Shown: piece by piece, positions 6,441-14,900 of the stretch
Position numbering within the stretch: the first letter of the stretch is position 1
How the letters are laid out: each line of letters starts with the position of its first letter
Assembly: GCF_030145185.1 (NCBI RefSeq)
Contig: NZ_JAQYWB010000063.1
Span: 1-33,366, forward strand
DNA length: 33,366 nt
DNA from: Desulfoluna sp.
GTDB lineage: Bacteria > Desulfobacterota > Desulfobacteria > Desulfobacterales > Desulfolunaceae
Reading direction: 5' to 3'
Translations under genes and position numbers: made by a program
The notes under the pieces: model-generated
Database searches by the model: none
Told to the model about the DNA's origin: nothing
The model's input: only the letters and a program-made list of their open reading frames with translations

Positions 6441-7829
6441 ATGATCCACACAGACACCGGCCCCCAGAGAGAAAAGGTCGCCTTCTGGCGCGTTCCCGCG
6501 ATTCGGGCCATCCTTTATCAGGCCCTGGCCATCGGCTTTCTTGTGGTGATGGCGCTCATCATCTACAAAAACACCCTGGCCAACCTGGCCAAGCGCGGGA
6601 TTAAAACCGGTTTCTCCTTTCTCACCAACGAGGCGGGCTTTGCCATCGGAGAGACAGGAGCGATGCCCCTGCTTCAAGGCAAAACCCTCTGGCTGATCGC
6701 TGCCGTCGTTCTGGGGGGGGGCGTGATATTTTTTCTCTCCAGAAAGATGAAAAAAGAGGGACAAGAGCTCAGCGACAGCACCCCCTTGTGCCTTCTTGCT
6801 GCCACCCTTCTCATCGGTCTGCCCGGTGCGGTACTCTGGTTCTTCCCTGGAGATATTCCGACCCTTCACTACTCGGAGTCCTCCAACTACATCGCGGCCC
6901 TGGCCACCGGCCTGGCCAACACCTTAAAGGTCTCGATTGTCGCCTGCGTCCTCTCCACCATTCTGGGTCTTTTTGTGGCGCTGGCCCGCCTCTCGCCCAA
7001 CTGGCTCTTAAGCAGGCTGGCCCGCTGGTACGTGGAGATCAACCGGAACATCCCCCTTTTGATGCAGCTCTTCTTCTGGTACTTCATCGTCTTTCAGGGC
7101 CTGCCCAGCGTGCGAAAAAGCATCGAACTCTGGGGCATCATCAGCATCAACAACCGCGGGCTCTTTGTCCCGAGACCCATCTTTCTGGCGGGCGGTGCAC
7201 CCTTCGTCGCGGCGGTGGTCATCGCCTTGACGGCTATCTGGTTTTATCTTCGCTACGTCAAGAGACGCCAGGACAGCACGGGCCAACAGCTCCCCAGGAT
7301 GCTGCCCTCCCTCGGATGTTTCATCGCGCTGCCGGCCCTCTCCATGGCCTGCTTCGGGACGCCCTTTTCTTTCGACATACCCCACCTTGCCGGGTTCAAC
7401 TTCAAGGGAGGCATGACCCTCACCCCGGAATTCGTGGCGCTGGTCACGGGGCTGACCATCTACGTCTCAGCCTTTAACGCCGAGATCATCCGCTCCGGCA
7501 TCGAATCGGTCTCCCGGGGACAACGGGAAGCGGCCTACGCCCTCTCCTTTTCCAAAACAGAGTCCATGAAACTGATTATCCTGCCCCAATCCTTAAGGGT
7601 GATCGTCCCCCCCATGATCAACGAGTACCTGGCCGTCACCAAAAACAGCTCCCTGGCCGTCGCCATTGGCTATCCGGACCTGGTCAGCGTGGGTGGCACC
7701 ATCCTCAACCAGACGGGCCAGGCCATTGAGGTCATCGGTATCTGGATGGGGGTCTACCTCCTCCTCAGCCGTGTGATCTCCATGGGCATGAACTGGTACA
7801 ACGCAAAAATCAAGCTGGTGGAACGCTAA
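6441..7829 (+). CDS. aapQ: General L-amino-acid ABC transporter, permease
   Basis: A 462-residue inner-membrane permease of the AapQ/BztB type. It has an N-terminal transmembrane helix (residues ~15-40), a loop, further helices, and the His/Glu/Gln/Arg-type permease domain in the second half. The EAA loop, which contacts the ATPase, reads SVSRGQREAAYALSFSKTES. Its length and its large periplasmic insertions are normal for AapQ, which is longer than most amino-acid permeases. The longest frame opens with GTG at 6342, but the ATG at 6441 fits the family start (MIHTDTGPQREKVAFW) and has AAAGG upstream. Its stop overlaps the start of aapM by one base (TAATG), a sign of translational coupling. Confidence 0.9.
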   Translation: MIHTDTGPQREKVAFWRVPAIRAILYQALAIGFLVVMALIIYKNTLANLAKRGIKTGFSFLTNEAGFAIGETGAMPLLQGKTLWLIAAVVLGGGVIFFLSRKMKKEGQELSDSTPLCLLAATLLIGLPGAVLWFFPGDIPTLHYSESSNYIAALATGLANTLKVSIVACVLSTILGLFVALARLSPNWLLSRLARWYVEINRNIPLLMQLFFWYFIVFQGLPSVRKSIELWGIISINNRGLFVPRPIFLAGGAPFVAAVVIALTAIWFYLRYVKRRQDSTGQQLPRMLPSLGCFIALPALSMACFGTPFSFDIPHLAGFNFKGGMTLTPEFVALVTGLTIYVSAFNAEIIRSGIESVSRGQREAAYALSFSKTESMKLIILPQSLRVIVPPMINEYLAVTKNSSLAVAIGYPDLVSVGGTILNQTGQAIEVIGIWMGVYLLLSRVISMGMNWYNAKIKLVER

Positions 7830-8926
7830 TGCACCCTTCTGACACACACACACCCGGGGAGACCCGCCTGCCGCCCAACGCCGACACAGGTCCCCTCGCC
7901 TGGGTCACCGAAAACCTTTTGAGTCCCTGGTACAACGCCATTTTAACGGTGCTTGCCTGTCTGATCCTCTATGGACTGCTTCACCCCCTCTATGTCTGGG
8001 GCATCAAAAACGCCTCCTTCGGAACCGTCTGCCCCAGCGGTCATGACGGCGCCTGCTGGGCCTTTATCCGGGACATGTGGCCCATCTTCATGGTGGGAAC
8101 CTATCCCCATGAGGAGCGATGGCGCATCGTGATCGTCCTCGGGGTGGTGATCCTCCTCGCCCTCTCCCTGATTTTTAAAAAAGTGCGGCAATGGAAACCC
8201 ATCTGGGTTCTCTGGGCGCTGACCCCTGCGGTGATCTTTTTCCTCATCCGGGGCGGCTCCATCACCGGTCTCACCCAGGTCTCCACCTCCCACTGGGGCG
8301 GCCTGATGTTGACCGTCATGTTCGCGGCCGTCGGCATGCTCTTCGCCTTTCCCATCAGCCTCTGCCTCGCCCTGGGACGGGCCAGCGACATTCCGGTAAT
8401 TCGCGCCATCTGCGTGGCCTATATCGAGCTGATCCGGGGCGTCCCCCTGATCACCCTGCTCTTCATGGCCTCGGTGGTCCTCCCCCTCTTCTTTCCCCCG
8501 GAGATGGAGATCGATAAACTCCTGCGTGCCCAGATCGGCATCACCCTCTTCTTCTCGGCCTACCTTGCCGAAAACATCCGGGGGGGCCTCCAGGCCCTTC
8601 CCAAGGGCCAGGAAGAGGCGGCCCGGGCTCTGGGCATGGGCTACTGGCAGCGGATGCTCCTCATCGTCCTGCCCCAGGCCCTTCGCATCGTCATCCCCCC
8701 CATGGTAAACTCTTTTATCGGCATTTTAAAGGACACCTCCCTGGTGGGTATCGTAGGCCTTGTGGATCTCCTGCAGGTGGTCTTCGCCGCCACCGCCAAC
8801 CCGAAATGGCTGGGTCACATCGAAGAGGCTTACGTCTTTGTGGCCATCTTCTACTGGTTCATGTGCTATGGGCTGTCGCGATACAGCCAGCACCTGGAAA
8901 AACGCTACGCGGTTGATAACAAATAA
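7829..8926 (+). CDS. aapM: General L-amino-acid ABC transporter, second permease
   Basis: A 365-residue inner-membrane permease that would pair with AapQ. There are transmembrane helices near residues 30-55, 90-115 and 125-145, then the conserved permease domain with the EAA loop [20 protein letters not shown]. The C-terminal helices end with [20 protein letters not shown]. AapM and AapQ form the heterodimeric channel that receives amino acids from AapJ. The ATG overlaps the aapQ stop by one base; the ATPase gene begins 13 bases after its stop. Confidence 0.9.
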   Translation: MHPSDTHTPGETRLPPNADTGPLAWVTENLLSPWYNAILTVLACLILYGLLHPLYVWGIKNASFGTVCPSGHDGACWAFIRDMWPIFMVGTYPHEERWRIVIVLGVVILLALSLIFKKVRQWKPIWVLWALTPAVIFFLIRGGSITGLTQVSTSHWGGLMLTVMFAAVGMLFAFPISLCLALGRASDIPVIRAICVAYIELIRGVPLITLLFMASVVLPLFFPPEMEIDKLLRAQIGITLFFSAYLAENIRGGLQALPKGQEEAARALGMGYWQRMLLIVLPQALRIVIPPMVNSFIGILKDTSLVGIVGLVDLLQVVFAATANPKWLGHIEEAYVFVAIFYWFMCYGLSRYSQHLEKRYAVDNK

Positions 8927-8939
8927 AGGACTCAGCACC

Positions 8940-9698
8940 ATGAGCCATGAAACAACAGACGAAAACATCATCATTGAGATCAAAGGGGTCAACAAGTGGT
9001 ACGGAAAGTTCCACGTCCTCAAAGATATCAACCTGAACGTACGCAAAGGGGAAAAAGTCGTGGTGTGCGGTCCCTCGGGGTCCGGGAAATCCACCCTCAT
9101 CCGAGCCATCAACTACCTGGAGACCCATGAAGAGGGCGATATCATCGTCGACGGGGTCAAGCTCGTCGATGACGTCAAGCGCATCCAGAAAATCCAGCGC
9201 GACGTGGGCATGGTCTTCCAGCAGTTCAACCTCTTTCCTCACTTAACCGTCAAAACCAACGTAATGCTCGCCCCGATCTGGGTTAAAAAGAGCGCCAAAG
9301 CAAAGGCCGAAAAACGGGCCATGGACCTGCTGGATCGCGTGGGGATCGCCGACCAGGCCGACAAATTCCCCGGCCAGCTCTCAGGCGGTCAGCAGCAGCG
9401 CGTGGCCATCGCAAGAGCCCTTGCCATGGACCCCAAAATCATGCTCTTTGATGAACCCACAAGCGCCCTGGACCCCGAGATGATCAAAGAGGTCTTAGAC
9501 GTCATGCGCGAGCTCGCCGACCAGGGCATGACCATGGTCTGCGTCACCCACGAGATGGGCTTTGCCAAAGAGGTGGCAGACACCATGGTCTTCATGGATG
9601 CCGGAAATATCGTGGAATACTCCACCGCCAAAGAGTTCTTCGAACATCCCAAAGAAGAACGCACCCGGCAATTCCTGGAGCAGATTTTAAATCATTAG
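8940..9698 (+). CDS. aapP: General L-amino-acid ABC transporter, ATPase
   Basis: A 252-residue ABC ATPase that powers the AapQM permease. Walker A is GPSGSGKS (residues 44-51), the Q-loop is [12 protein letters not shown], the ABC signature is [17 protein letters not shown], Walker B is [14 protein letters not shown], and the switch histidine is in CVTHEMGFA. Length and motifs are standard for the polar amino-acid (GlnQ/AapP) group. The ATG at 8940 follows AAAGGA; longer in-frame starts run into aapM and are not needed. It is the fourth gene of the transporter operon, with the phosphodiesterase gene 21 bases downstream. Confidence 0.95.
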   Translation: MSHETTDENIIIEIKGVNKWYGKFHVLKDINLNVRKGEKVVVCGPSGSGKSTLIRAINYLETHEEGDIIVDGVKLVDDVKRIQKIQRDVGMVFQQFNLFPHLTVKTNVMLAPIWVKKSAKAKAEKRAMDLLDRVGIADQADKFPGQLSGGQQQRVAIARALAMDPKIMLFDEPTSALDPEMIKEVLDVMRELADQGMTMVCVTHEMGFAKEVADTMVFMDAGNIVEYSTAKEFFEHPKEERTRQFLEQILNH

Positions 9699-9719
9699 AT
9701 CACAAAGGATAAATACATC

Positions 9720-10523
9720 ATGGTTTTCAACTCAGCCCACCGCGGCGCCCGGAGCCTTGCGCCCGAGAACACCCTGGCCGCCATCCAAAAAGGCTTCGAG
9801 GTGGGCGCCCACCTCTGGGAGACCGATATCTCCGTCACCCGGGACGGTTGCCTGGTTCTCTTCCACGACGACACCCTGGCGCGCACCACCGACGCCCTGA
9901 CCCGGTTTCCGGGTCGCGACTCCTACGCCATTTCTGACTTCAGCCTGGAAGAACTCCGCCAGCTCGATGCCGGTTCCTGGTTTGTAAACACCGACCCCTT
10001 CGGCCAGATCAAAGCAGGCACTATTTCAAAAGATGAGCTCGAACGCTTTAAAGGCGAAAAAATCCCCACCCTCGAAGAAGGGCTTGCCTTGACCGTCGCC
10101 AAAGAGTGGCCCGTGAATCTTGAGATCAAAACCCTTTTGGGCTCTGCCGTGGGCTTTCCCGTGGTGGATGAAACCCTGAAAGCCGTAAAAAAGAGCGGCA
10201 TCGCCCCGGAAAAAGTATTCTTCTCCTCCTTCGATCACCGCCTCCTCGATGAGATTAAAGAAAAATCCCCCGAGTTCATCATCCAGGCCCTCATCGGCGA
10301 CAGCGGAGAACCCGAAAACAACTGGGGCAACCTCAGATATGACACCTACAATGCCAACCAGGCGCTCATCACCCCGGACCAGCTCCGCGCCATCGTCGCC
10401 AAAGGAAAAAGCGTTAACCTGTGGACGGTGAACGACCCCGAGCGCATGAAGGCCTTTATCGAAGCCGGTGTCACCACCCTCATCACAGACTTTCCGCAGG
10501 TGCTGAAAAAAATTTTGGAGTAA
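9720..10523 (+). CDS. Glycerophosphodiester phosphodiesterase
   Basis: A 267-residue cytoplasmic GDPD-family enzyme with no signal peptide. The catalytic pair of motifs is present: AHRGARSLAPENT (general His8 and metal Glu16), WETDISVTRDG (metal Glu/Asp) and LFHDDTLARTT (second catalytic His). The C-terminal barrel strands follow (FFSSFDHRLLDEI, VNLWTVNDPERM, ITDFP). Such enzymes hydrolyse glycerophosphodiesters from phospholipid turnover to glycerol-3-phosphate and an alcohol (choline, ethanolamine, glycerol). It lies 21 bases behind the amino-acid ABC ATPase and probably shares its transcript, an unusual partnership. The sequence does not show which diester is used. Confidence 0.9.
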   Translation: MVFNSAHRGARSLAPENTLAAIQKGFEVGAHLWETDISVTRDGCLVLFHDDTLARTTDALTRFPGRDSYAISDFSLEELRQLDAGSWFVNTDPFGQIKAGTISKDELERFKGEKIPTLEEGLALTVAKEWPVNLEIKTLLGSAVGFPVVDETLKAVKKSGIAPEKVFFSSFDHRLLDEIKEKSPEFIIQALIGDSGEPENNWGNLRYDTYNANQALITPDQLRAIVAKGKSVNLWTVNDPERMKAFIEAGVTTLITDFPQVLKKILE

Positions 10524-10554
10524 CTGTTCAGTGACTGCCTATAGAGGCCCTTTT

Positions 10555-10588
10555 TTCCAAAAAAAATGGGGAGGCACAAGCCCCCCCA
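10555..10588 (-). terminator. Rho-independent terminator for the LPP20-type lipoprotein gene
   Basis: On the minus strand an 8-base stem (GCCCCCCC region/GGGGAGGC region, one mismatch, loop of four) is followed by a run of eight T residues. It lies about 90 bases beyond the lipoprotein stop, between convergent genes. Confidence 0.65.
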
Positions 10589-10673
10589 CTTCAATCTTAA
10601 AAAAACAACCCGAGCCGTCTCGATCACATCGAGCCCACCCTCTGGTTGCGTATCACTCTTTTTTCAAAATCAC

Positions 10674-11243
10674 TTACATCCCGCCAAACTCTTTTTCGAT
10701 CTCTTTGTCCAGCTCTTCCCCGGCCTTTTTGGCCTGAAATTTCTGCCAGAGGGCCTTGTCATTTTTAAAGCTGGTGACCACGGCTTTTTTCGTGGTCTGA
10801 GCTACATTGGCGACCACTTCAGGCTGAAGCGCAACCAGAAGATAGAGCTCCTGATTCGCGTTATCCATAAACGCGTTCTTCACCTGGGTTCCAGAGAGAT
10901 CCACCGATGCGACCTGCTTAGACACATTGGTGAATACCTTGTCCACGGTGGTGTCATCGCCCACGCCATTGGTCTCGGTGAAATTTTTGATCATGTTTTT
11001 CACTTTAACGTTCAAGGTACGCGCAATCTCATCGCGGGCATTGGAGGAGGCTTCAATGCGGGCAAACCCCATCCCGGCAGGTCCTACTTTGGCTGAACCC
11101 ACGGCGCTGATCCCGCCTTCAGGGGGCATCAACACCCACGCGGGCAAATTACTGGTCTTGGCAACGGGAGCACTCGTGCACCCAACCATGACAAATGCGC
11201 AACATACAACCACTCCAACCGCTACCCCTAATCGCTTCAGCAT
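10674..11243 (-). CDS. LPP20-family outer-membrane lipoprotein
   Basis: A 189-residue lipoprotein. The signal sequence ends in the lipobox-like VMVGC, with the lipidated cysteine at residue 22, followed by TSAPVAK. The mature part has the LPP20 pattern: a short WV-x-MPPEGG-x-AVGSAKVG segment, then a helix rich in alternating charges (ARIEASSNARDEIARTLNVKV). It continues with the conserved NFTETNG/VSKQVASVDLSGTQV stretch and the LYLLVALQPEVV strand. The protein ends in a charged helix. Family members are periplasmic or outer-membrane lipoproteins of poorly defined function. AAGGAG lies seven bases before the ATG. It appears to be a single-gene unit, convergent with the phosphodiesterase gene. 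Confidence 0.85.
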   Translation of the reverse strand: MLKRLGVAVGVVVCCAFVMVGCTSAPVAKTSNLPAWVLMPPEGGISAVGSAKVGPAGMGFARIEASSNARDEIARTLNVKVKNMIKNFTETNGVGDDTTVDKVFTNVSKQVASVDLSGTQVKNAFMDNANQELYLLVALQPEVVANVAQTTKKAVVTSFKNDKALWQKFQAKKAGEELDKEIEKEFGGM

Positions 11244-11676
11244 CCTAATTCTCCTTGCAATTAATTCAGTTTACACTATTTGAGGTTCAAAGTGCTGGTG
11301 TCCAAAAAAACAATTTTCAATCACACGCCCTTGAACTCTCCACGTCTTTTAATAAAACACTATAAATACTTTTCGGCTCAACAGCCTTGTCTCTTTAAGC
11401 AAGATCTATTCAATTTTATCTATCGCCCAGCTAACCCGGATATTTCACGAGTTAGGTGTGCTCATATGCAAGGCATCAGAGCTGAAGATGTAGTGGTTTA
11501 CCTCAAAGCTCTGATAACGCGGCAGATGAGTGCACCCGGCCCGCCCGAAGGGTGAGAAAATCAGACAGAATACCGTGGATTACATGTTGCATTTTTGAAA
11601 CGACTGAAAATATGACTGCGAAGAACTGTCATTACGGATACAAGTTTCTGATATGACGAATAGGCTTAATTGGAGC
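11244..11676. other. 433-base intergenic region with nested inverted repeats
   Basis: The region is clearly more AT-rich than its neighbours from 11280 to 11420. From 11431 to 11536 it carries several complementary arms: CTAACCCG/CGAGTTAG (11431-11438 and 11448-11455), GGTGTGCTCAT/ATGAGTGCACC (11455-11465 and 11526-11536, 9 of 11) and ATCAGAGCT/AGCTCTGAT (11475-11483 and 11507-11515, perfect). A 91-codon frame across it is not convincing. It could be a structured RNA or the worn end of a mobile element. Confidence 0.45.
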
Positions 11677-12357
11677 CTACCCTTTCTTCTTCCCCAAAAA
11701 CACCGCATGACGATACCCGCCCTTGCCCGGTCGCTCACAGGTGGTGGCAAAGCCGCCCTGGGTCATGCGCTTTGAAAACGCCTCGTCATAGGTTTCGCCC
11801 CACACCGCAAGGGTGCCGCCTGGCCTGAGGGCCTTGTGGGCGTTTGCGATGGCCCTGCTGCCGTAAAAGGGATCGTTGACCTTATCGGTTTTTGGATGGG
11901 GGCCGCGGTAAAGATCAAGGATCATGGCGTCAAAGCCTGGGGTGTTTTTCTCCCTGGCCGTTTTGCTGATCAGCCTGGCGACATCTCCCAGGACCACGGT
12001 CACCCTGGGATCGGAGACAGCGCCGTGGGTAAGCGATGCCAAAGGTCCCTTGCACCAGGTGACCATCTGTTCGCTGAGTTCTGCCACCACCACCTCGGCG
12101 GTGGCAGGAAGGGCATCCAGCACCGCCCGAAGGGTGCAGCCCATGCCCAGGCCGCCCACCAAAACCCGGGGGGCCGGATGGTTTTCAAGGCCCTTGCACC
12201 CGAGGGTCCCCAGGGCCATCTCCGAACGTTGGGCCATGCTGTTCATAAGAACCTGGGAGCCAATGGTGATAATAAAATCCCGTTCGCCCCTCTGGCGGAG
12301 CTCCAGGGTTTCGTTATCGGTGGTAAAGCGATCTAAAGTCTTCCAGGGTAACGCCAT
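11677..12357 (-). CDS. Spermidine-synthase-like protein (Rossmann methyltransferase fold)
   Basis: A 226-residue protein of the polyamine aminopropyltransferase-like group. The nucleotide-binding loop is VLVGGLGMGCTLRAVLDAL (~residues 60-80), the acidic residue ending strand 2 is in VVVAELSEQMV, and LDLYRGPHP follows strand 4. It is shorter than true spermidine synthases (about 280-300) and the N-terminal beta domain is reduced, so I do not claim polyamine synthesis; a related small-molecule transferase is equally possible. TAAGGAG sits seven bases before the ATG at 12357, which fixes the start; a longer frame to 12393 lacks such a site. No partner genes adjoin it. Confidence 0.75.
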   Translation of the reverse strand: MALPWKTLDRFTTDNETLELRQRGERDFIITIGSQVLMNSMAQRSEMALGTLGCKGLENHPAPRVLVGGLGMGCTLRAVLDALPATAEVVVAELSEQMVTWCKGPLASLTHGAVSDPRVTVVLGDVARLISKTAREKNTPGFDAMILDLYRGPHPKTDKVNDPFYGSRAIANAHKALRPGGTLAVWGETYDEAFSKRMTQGGFATTCERPGKGGYRHAVFLGKKKG

Positions 12358-12397
12358 GGGGTTGCTCCTTAAAGGGCCACAGAGGCACCTCACTTAA

Positions 12398-12951
12398 TTA
12401 TAATAAGGATGTAAAAGACCCTGGGAGTGAATACCCTCAACGGGAGCCTCTTGCTTTATCCATCCTCTGGACCACTCTTCACACAATCCGCTGTCCTCAA
12501 AGACCGCAAATCAGTCGATGGCTGTTTTGCCCTGACTCATACAAAAAAGACGGGGGGACAACAAGAAGAATGAATAATTTTTCCCCGGCAACCGCGTGCG
12601 TCCGCATGGTCCTGTGCTCTTTTCATCTGTTTTTACAACACACGCCCCCTGAGATGCTTGCCTTGTCCCGTCAATCATGACCTCCCCGGACAGACATTAT
12701 GATCTTTCGGTCGACCTCCTGCAAGGCCACGCCGGGGACAGATTCGGAGTGAGTGGCTGGGACGGGGGGATAGGCACCCCCGTCACCATGGCAAAACTAA
12801 ACCACCACGCAGAAAAGTTACCAATGTTCCCCCTTGACAGATACGCGATAATATTGTGATTCTTAACGCCTTTCCTGGAAAATAGCGTTCATCATCCAGG
12901 CAAAAAACAGGGCTAAGCCCCCTGACCCAGCTGAAAAAAGGAACCCGTGGT
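12398..12951. other. 554-base intergenic region upstream of the sigma-54 activator
   Basis: No gene is supportable here; a 60-codon frame at 12677 has no coding character. TTGACA occurs at 12834-12839, but no good -10 box lies at the right distance. A 5-base inverted repeat AACGC/GCGTT (12865-12889 area) lies between it and the activator start. The promoter of the activator gene is presumably in the last 150 bases. Confidence 0.4.
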
Positions 12952-14700
12952 ATGCTTTTAAAACTTCAGGAACAAATCCAGTATTACGCCGAAACCATCT
13001 CCACGGTGACGGGGCTTGACGTGGATGTGGTCGACACCAACCTGATCCGAATTGCCGGGACGGGAAGATGCGCCAAAGGAATTGGGAAAAGCATCATAAG
13101 CGCGGGGAACCTTCTCAAGACGACCCTGAAGGGGAGCAAGCCCCTATTCATCGTCAACCCCCGCGAGAACGAAATCTGCAAAGGCTGCCAGACCAAAGCC
13201 GACTGCCATGAGCTCCTGTCGATCTGCGCCCCCATCTCGGACGGCAAAACCACCTTTGGAGCCATCGACCTGATCTGTTTTTCCCAGGAAGCCCGAGAGC
13301 GGGTCCTGAGCCAGCGGGCCATCTATTTAAATTTTCTTTCCCTCCTTGCCATCAGCATCGCGGCACGCGTCAATGAGAGGCAAGAATTTGAAGACATCAG
13401 CGACCTGCTGGATATCATGAGCCAGGTGGTCAACACCAACGACAAGGGAACCCTGATCTATGACGCCAAGGGAAAAATTGTCTATCACAACGAGCGCGCC
13501 AAAGAGATCTTACACAAGACCCTCCCTTCGCAATTTGAGAATTTTAGCATCACCCCGACGGGTTGTACCTTTTCTGACCTCAACGAATACACCGTCGAAC
13601 AGGAGGGTCGGCAGCAGCTCATTGTCGGCAACTATGCCAAACCCCACTCCACAACCAGTCGCTTCTCGGAAATATTTGTCTTTGACACCATCCAGTCGGT
13701 GATTTCCCACGCCCCCCAGGGGGGTTCTGCCCCAAGCTTCGACAGCAGCCTGGACAACATCATCGGCCAGTCCCCGCTCCTCCTCCGGCTGAAAGAACAG
13801 ATCACGGCCACCGGCAACACCCGCTCCTCGGTGCTGATCACCGGAGAAAGCGGAACCGGCAAAGAGCTTGTGGCCCGGGCCATCCACACCATCGGCGACC
13901 GGGCAAACGCCCCCTTTATCGCCATCAACTGCGGTGCCATCCCCGAGACCCTTCTGGAAAGTGAGCTCTTCGGCTATGTGGGCGGGGCCTTTACCGGAGC
14001 CTTGAGCAAGGGACAGATCGGCAAATTTGAGCTGGCGGAAGGCGGGGTGCTCTTCCTGGACGAGATTGGCTCCATGCCCCTTTATCTGCAGGTCAAGCTC
14101 CTGCGTGTCCTGCAAGAACGGACCATTACACGCCTCGGCGCGAGCCGCCCGGTATCTGTCGATATCCGCGTCATCGCGGCCTGCAATGACAACCTCCAGG
14201 ACTTGATGGCGCAAAACATGTTTCGAAGCGACCTCTATTACCGCCTCAACGTCATCCCCCTTCACACGCCTCCCTTGCGCCAGCGCCCCGGTGACCTGGA
14301 CCTGCTCGTGGACCACTTCATCACCAAGTATTGCACGCTGTTCGGAAAACAATGGTTCTCCCTGCCCGCAACCATCGTCCAAAAATTAAGGGACTATGAC
14401 TGGCCGGGAAACATTCGTGAGCTGGAGAACACCATCGAATATCTCGTCAACATGGTCTCGGAGCAGGGCGTGATCAATGAAGCCACCCTCCACACCGGTT
14501 TTTTGCAAAATGAGAATTTTCACTCAAAGCCGAATCCAGACCCCGACCCGCAACAGCCCATACTCCCCTTGAGTACTCTTGAAAAGCAGGCGATCCTGCG
14601 TGCCCTGGCCTATTACGGGGACTCCACCAAAGGCAAAAAACAAGCGGCCAAGGCCCTGGGGGTCAGCCTGGCGACGCTCTACCGAAAGATTGAAAAATAG
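12952..14700 (+). CDS. Sigma-54-dependent activator, YgeV type
   Basis: A 582-residue enhancer-binding protein. Residues 1-140 are a sensor region with four spaced cysteines (C76-x2-C79-x5-C85-x6-C92). Residues 145-255 look like a PAS domain (DKGTLIYDAKGKIVYHN). The AAA+ domain (~268-500) has Walker A GESGTGKE (298-305), the intact sigma-54 contact loop GAFTGA (345-350) and Walker B GGVLFLDEIG. The C-terminus is a Fis-type helix-turn-helix (KKQAAKALGVSLATLYRKIEK). In E. coli ygeV lies beside ygeX and ygeY, and the same partners follow here, so it almost certainly activates the downstream catabolic genes through the -24/-12 promoter at 14838. A GGA-containing site precedes the ATG. The inducer is unknown; the cysteines could bind metal or sense redox state. 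Confidence 0.9.
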   Translation: MLLKLQEQIQYYAETISTVTGLDVDVVDTNLIRIAGTGRCAKGIGKSIISAGNLLKTTLKGSKPLFIVNPRENEICKGCQTKADCHELLSICAPISDGKTTFGAIDLICFSQEARERVLSQRAIYLNFLSLLAISIAARVNERQEFEDISDLLDIMSQVVNTNDKGTLIYDAKGKIVYHNERAKEILHKTLPSQFENFSITPTGCTFSDLNEYTVEQEGRQQLIVGNYAKPHSTTSRFSEIFVFDTIQSVISHAPQGGSAPSFDSSLDNIIGQSPLLLRLKEQITATGNTRSSVLITGESGTGKELVARAIHTIGDRANAPFIAINCGAIPETLLESELFGYVGGAFTGALSKGQIGKFELAEGGVLFLDEIGSMPLYLQVKLLRVLQERTITRLGASRPVSVDIRVIAACNDNLQDLMAQNMFRSDLYYRLNVIPLHTPPLRQRPGDLDLLVDHFITKYCTLFGKQWFSLPATIVQKLRDYDWPGNIRELENTIEYLVNMVSEQGVINEATLHTGFLQNENFHSKPNPDPDPQQPILPLSTLEKQAILRALAYYGDSTKGKKQAAKALGVSLATLYRKIEK

Positions 14701-14729
14701 GCATATTTTCGACTTGCCCCGCCTTTTTT

Positions 14730-14758
14730 CGCAGTATGAGAATTATTCTCGTATTGCG
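14730..14758. promoter_or_regulatory. Upstream activating site (29-bp inverted repeat)
   Basis: The arms CGCAGTATGAGAAT (14730-14743) and ATTCTCGTATTGCG (14745-14758) are complementary at 12 of 14 positions around one central base. The centre lies about 95 bases upstream of the -24 element, the usual place for an enhancer site of a sigma-54 activator. No T-run follows, so a terminator is unlikely. Confidence 0.75.
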
Positions 14759-14837
14759 AAAGAGCTTCACTCTCCTCCTCGGCCTTCATTTTAGATCAAC
14801 GTGCTGATAATATGCGGTTTTATAAAATTGGTTTTTT

Positions 14838-14853
14838 TGGCACACTCTCTGCA
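14838..14853 (+). promoter_or_regulatory. Sigma-54 (-24/-12) promoter
   Basis: TGGCAC, five bases, then CTGCA matches the sigma-54 consensus TGGCAC-N5-TTGCA except for one base. GG (14839-14840) and GC (14851-14852) are correctly spaced. Transcription would begin near 14864, leaving a short leader before the TTG start at 14901. Confidence 0.85.
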
Positions 14854-14900
14854 ACGTCTCCGTTACGTTCACAATGAGTTTACCAAAAAGGAGAATCACG

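Noticed and set aside
10520-10533. Another element end (GTAACTGTTCAGTG) at the phosphodiesterase stop codon
   Set aside because: Only 11 of 14 bases match, there is no partner end or flanking duplication, and it overlaps coding sequence.
11280-11555. 91-codon plus-strand frame
   Set aside because: It lies across AT-rich DNA and inverted repeats with no ribosome-binding site or recognisable domain.
12834-12862. Sigma-70 promoter for the activator gene (TTGACA at 12834)
   Set aside because: No acceptable -10 hexamer lies 16-18 bases downstream; GATAAT is only seven bases away.
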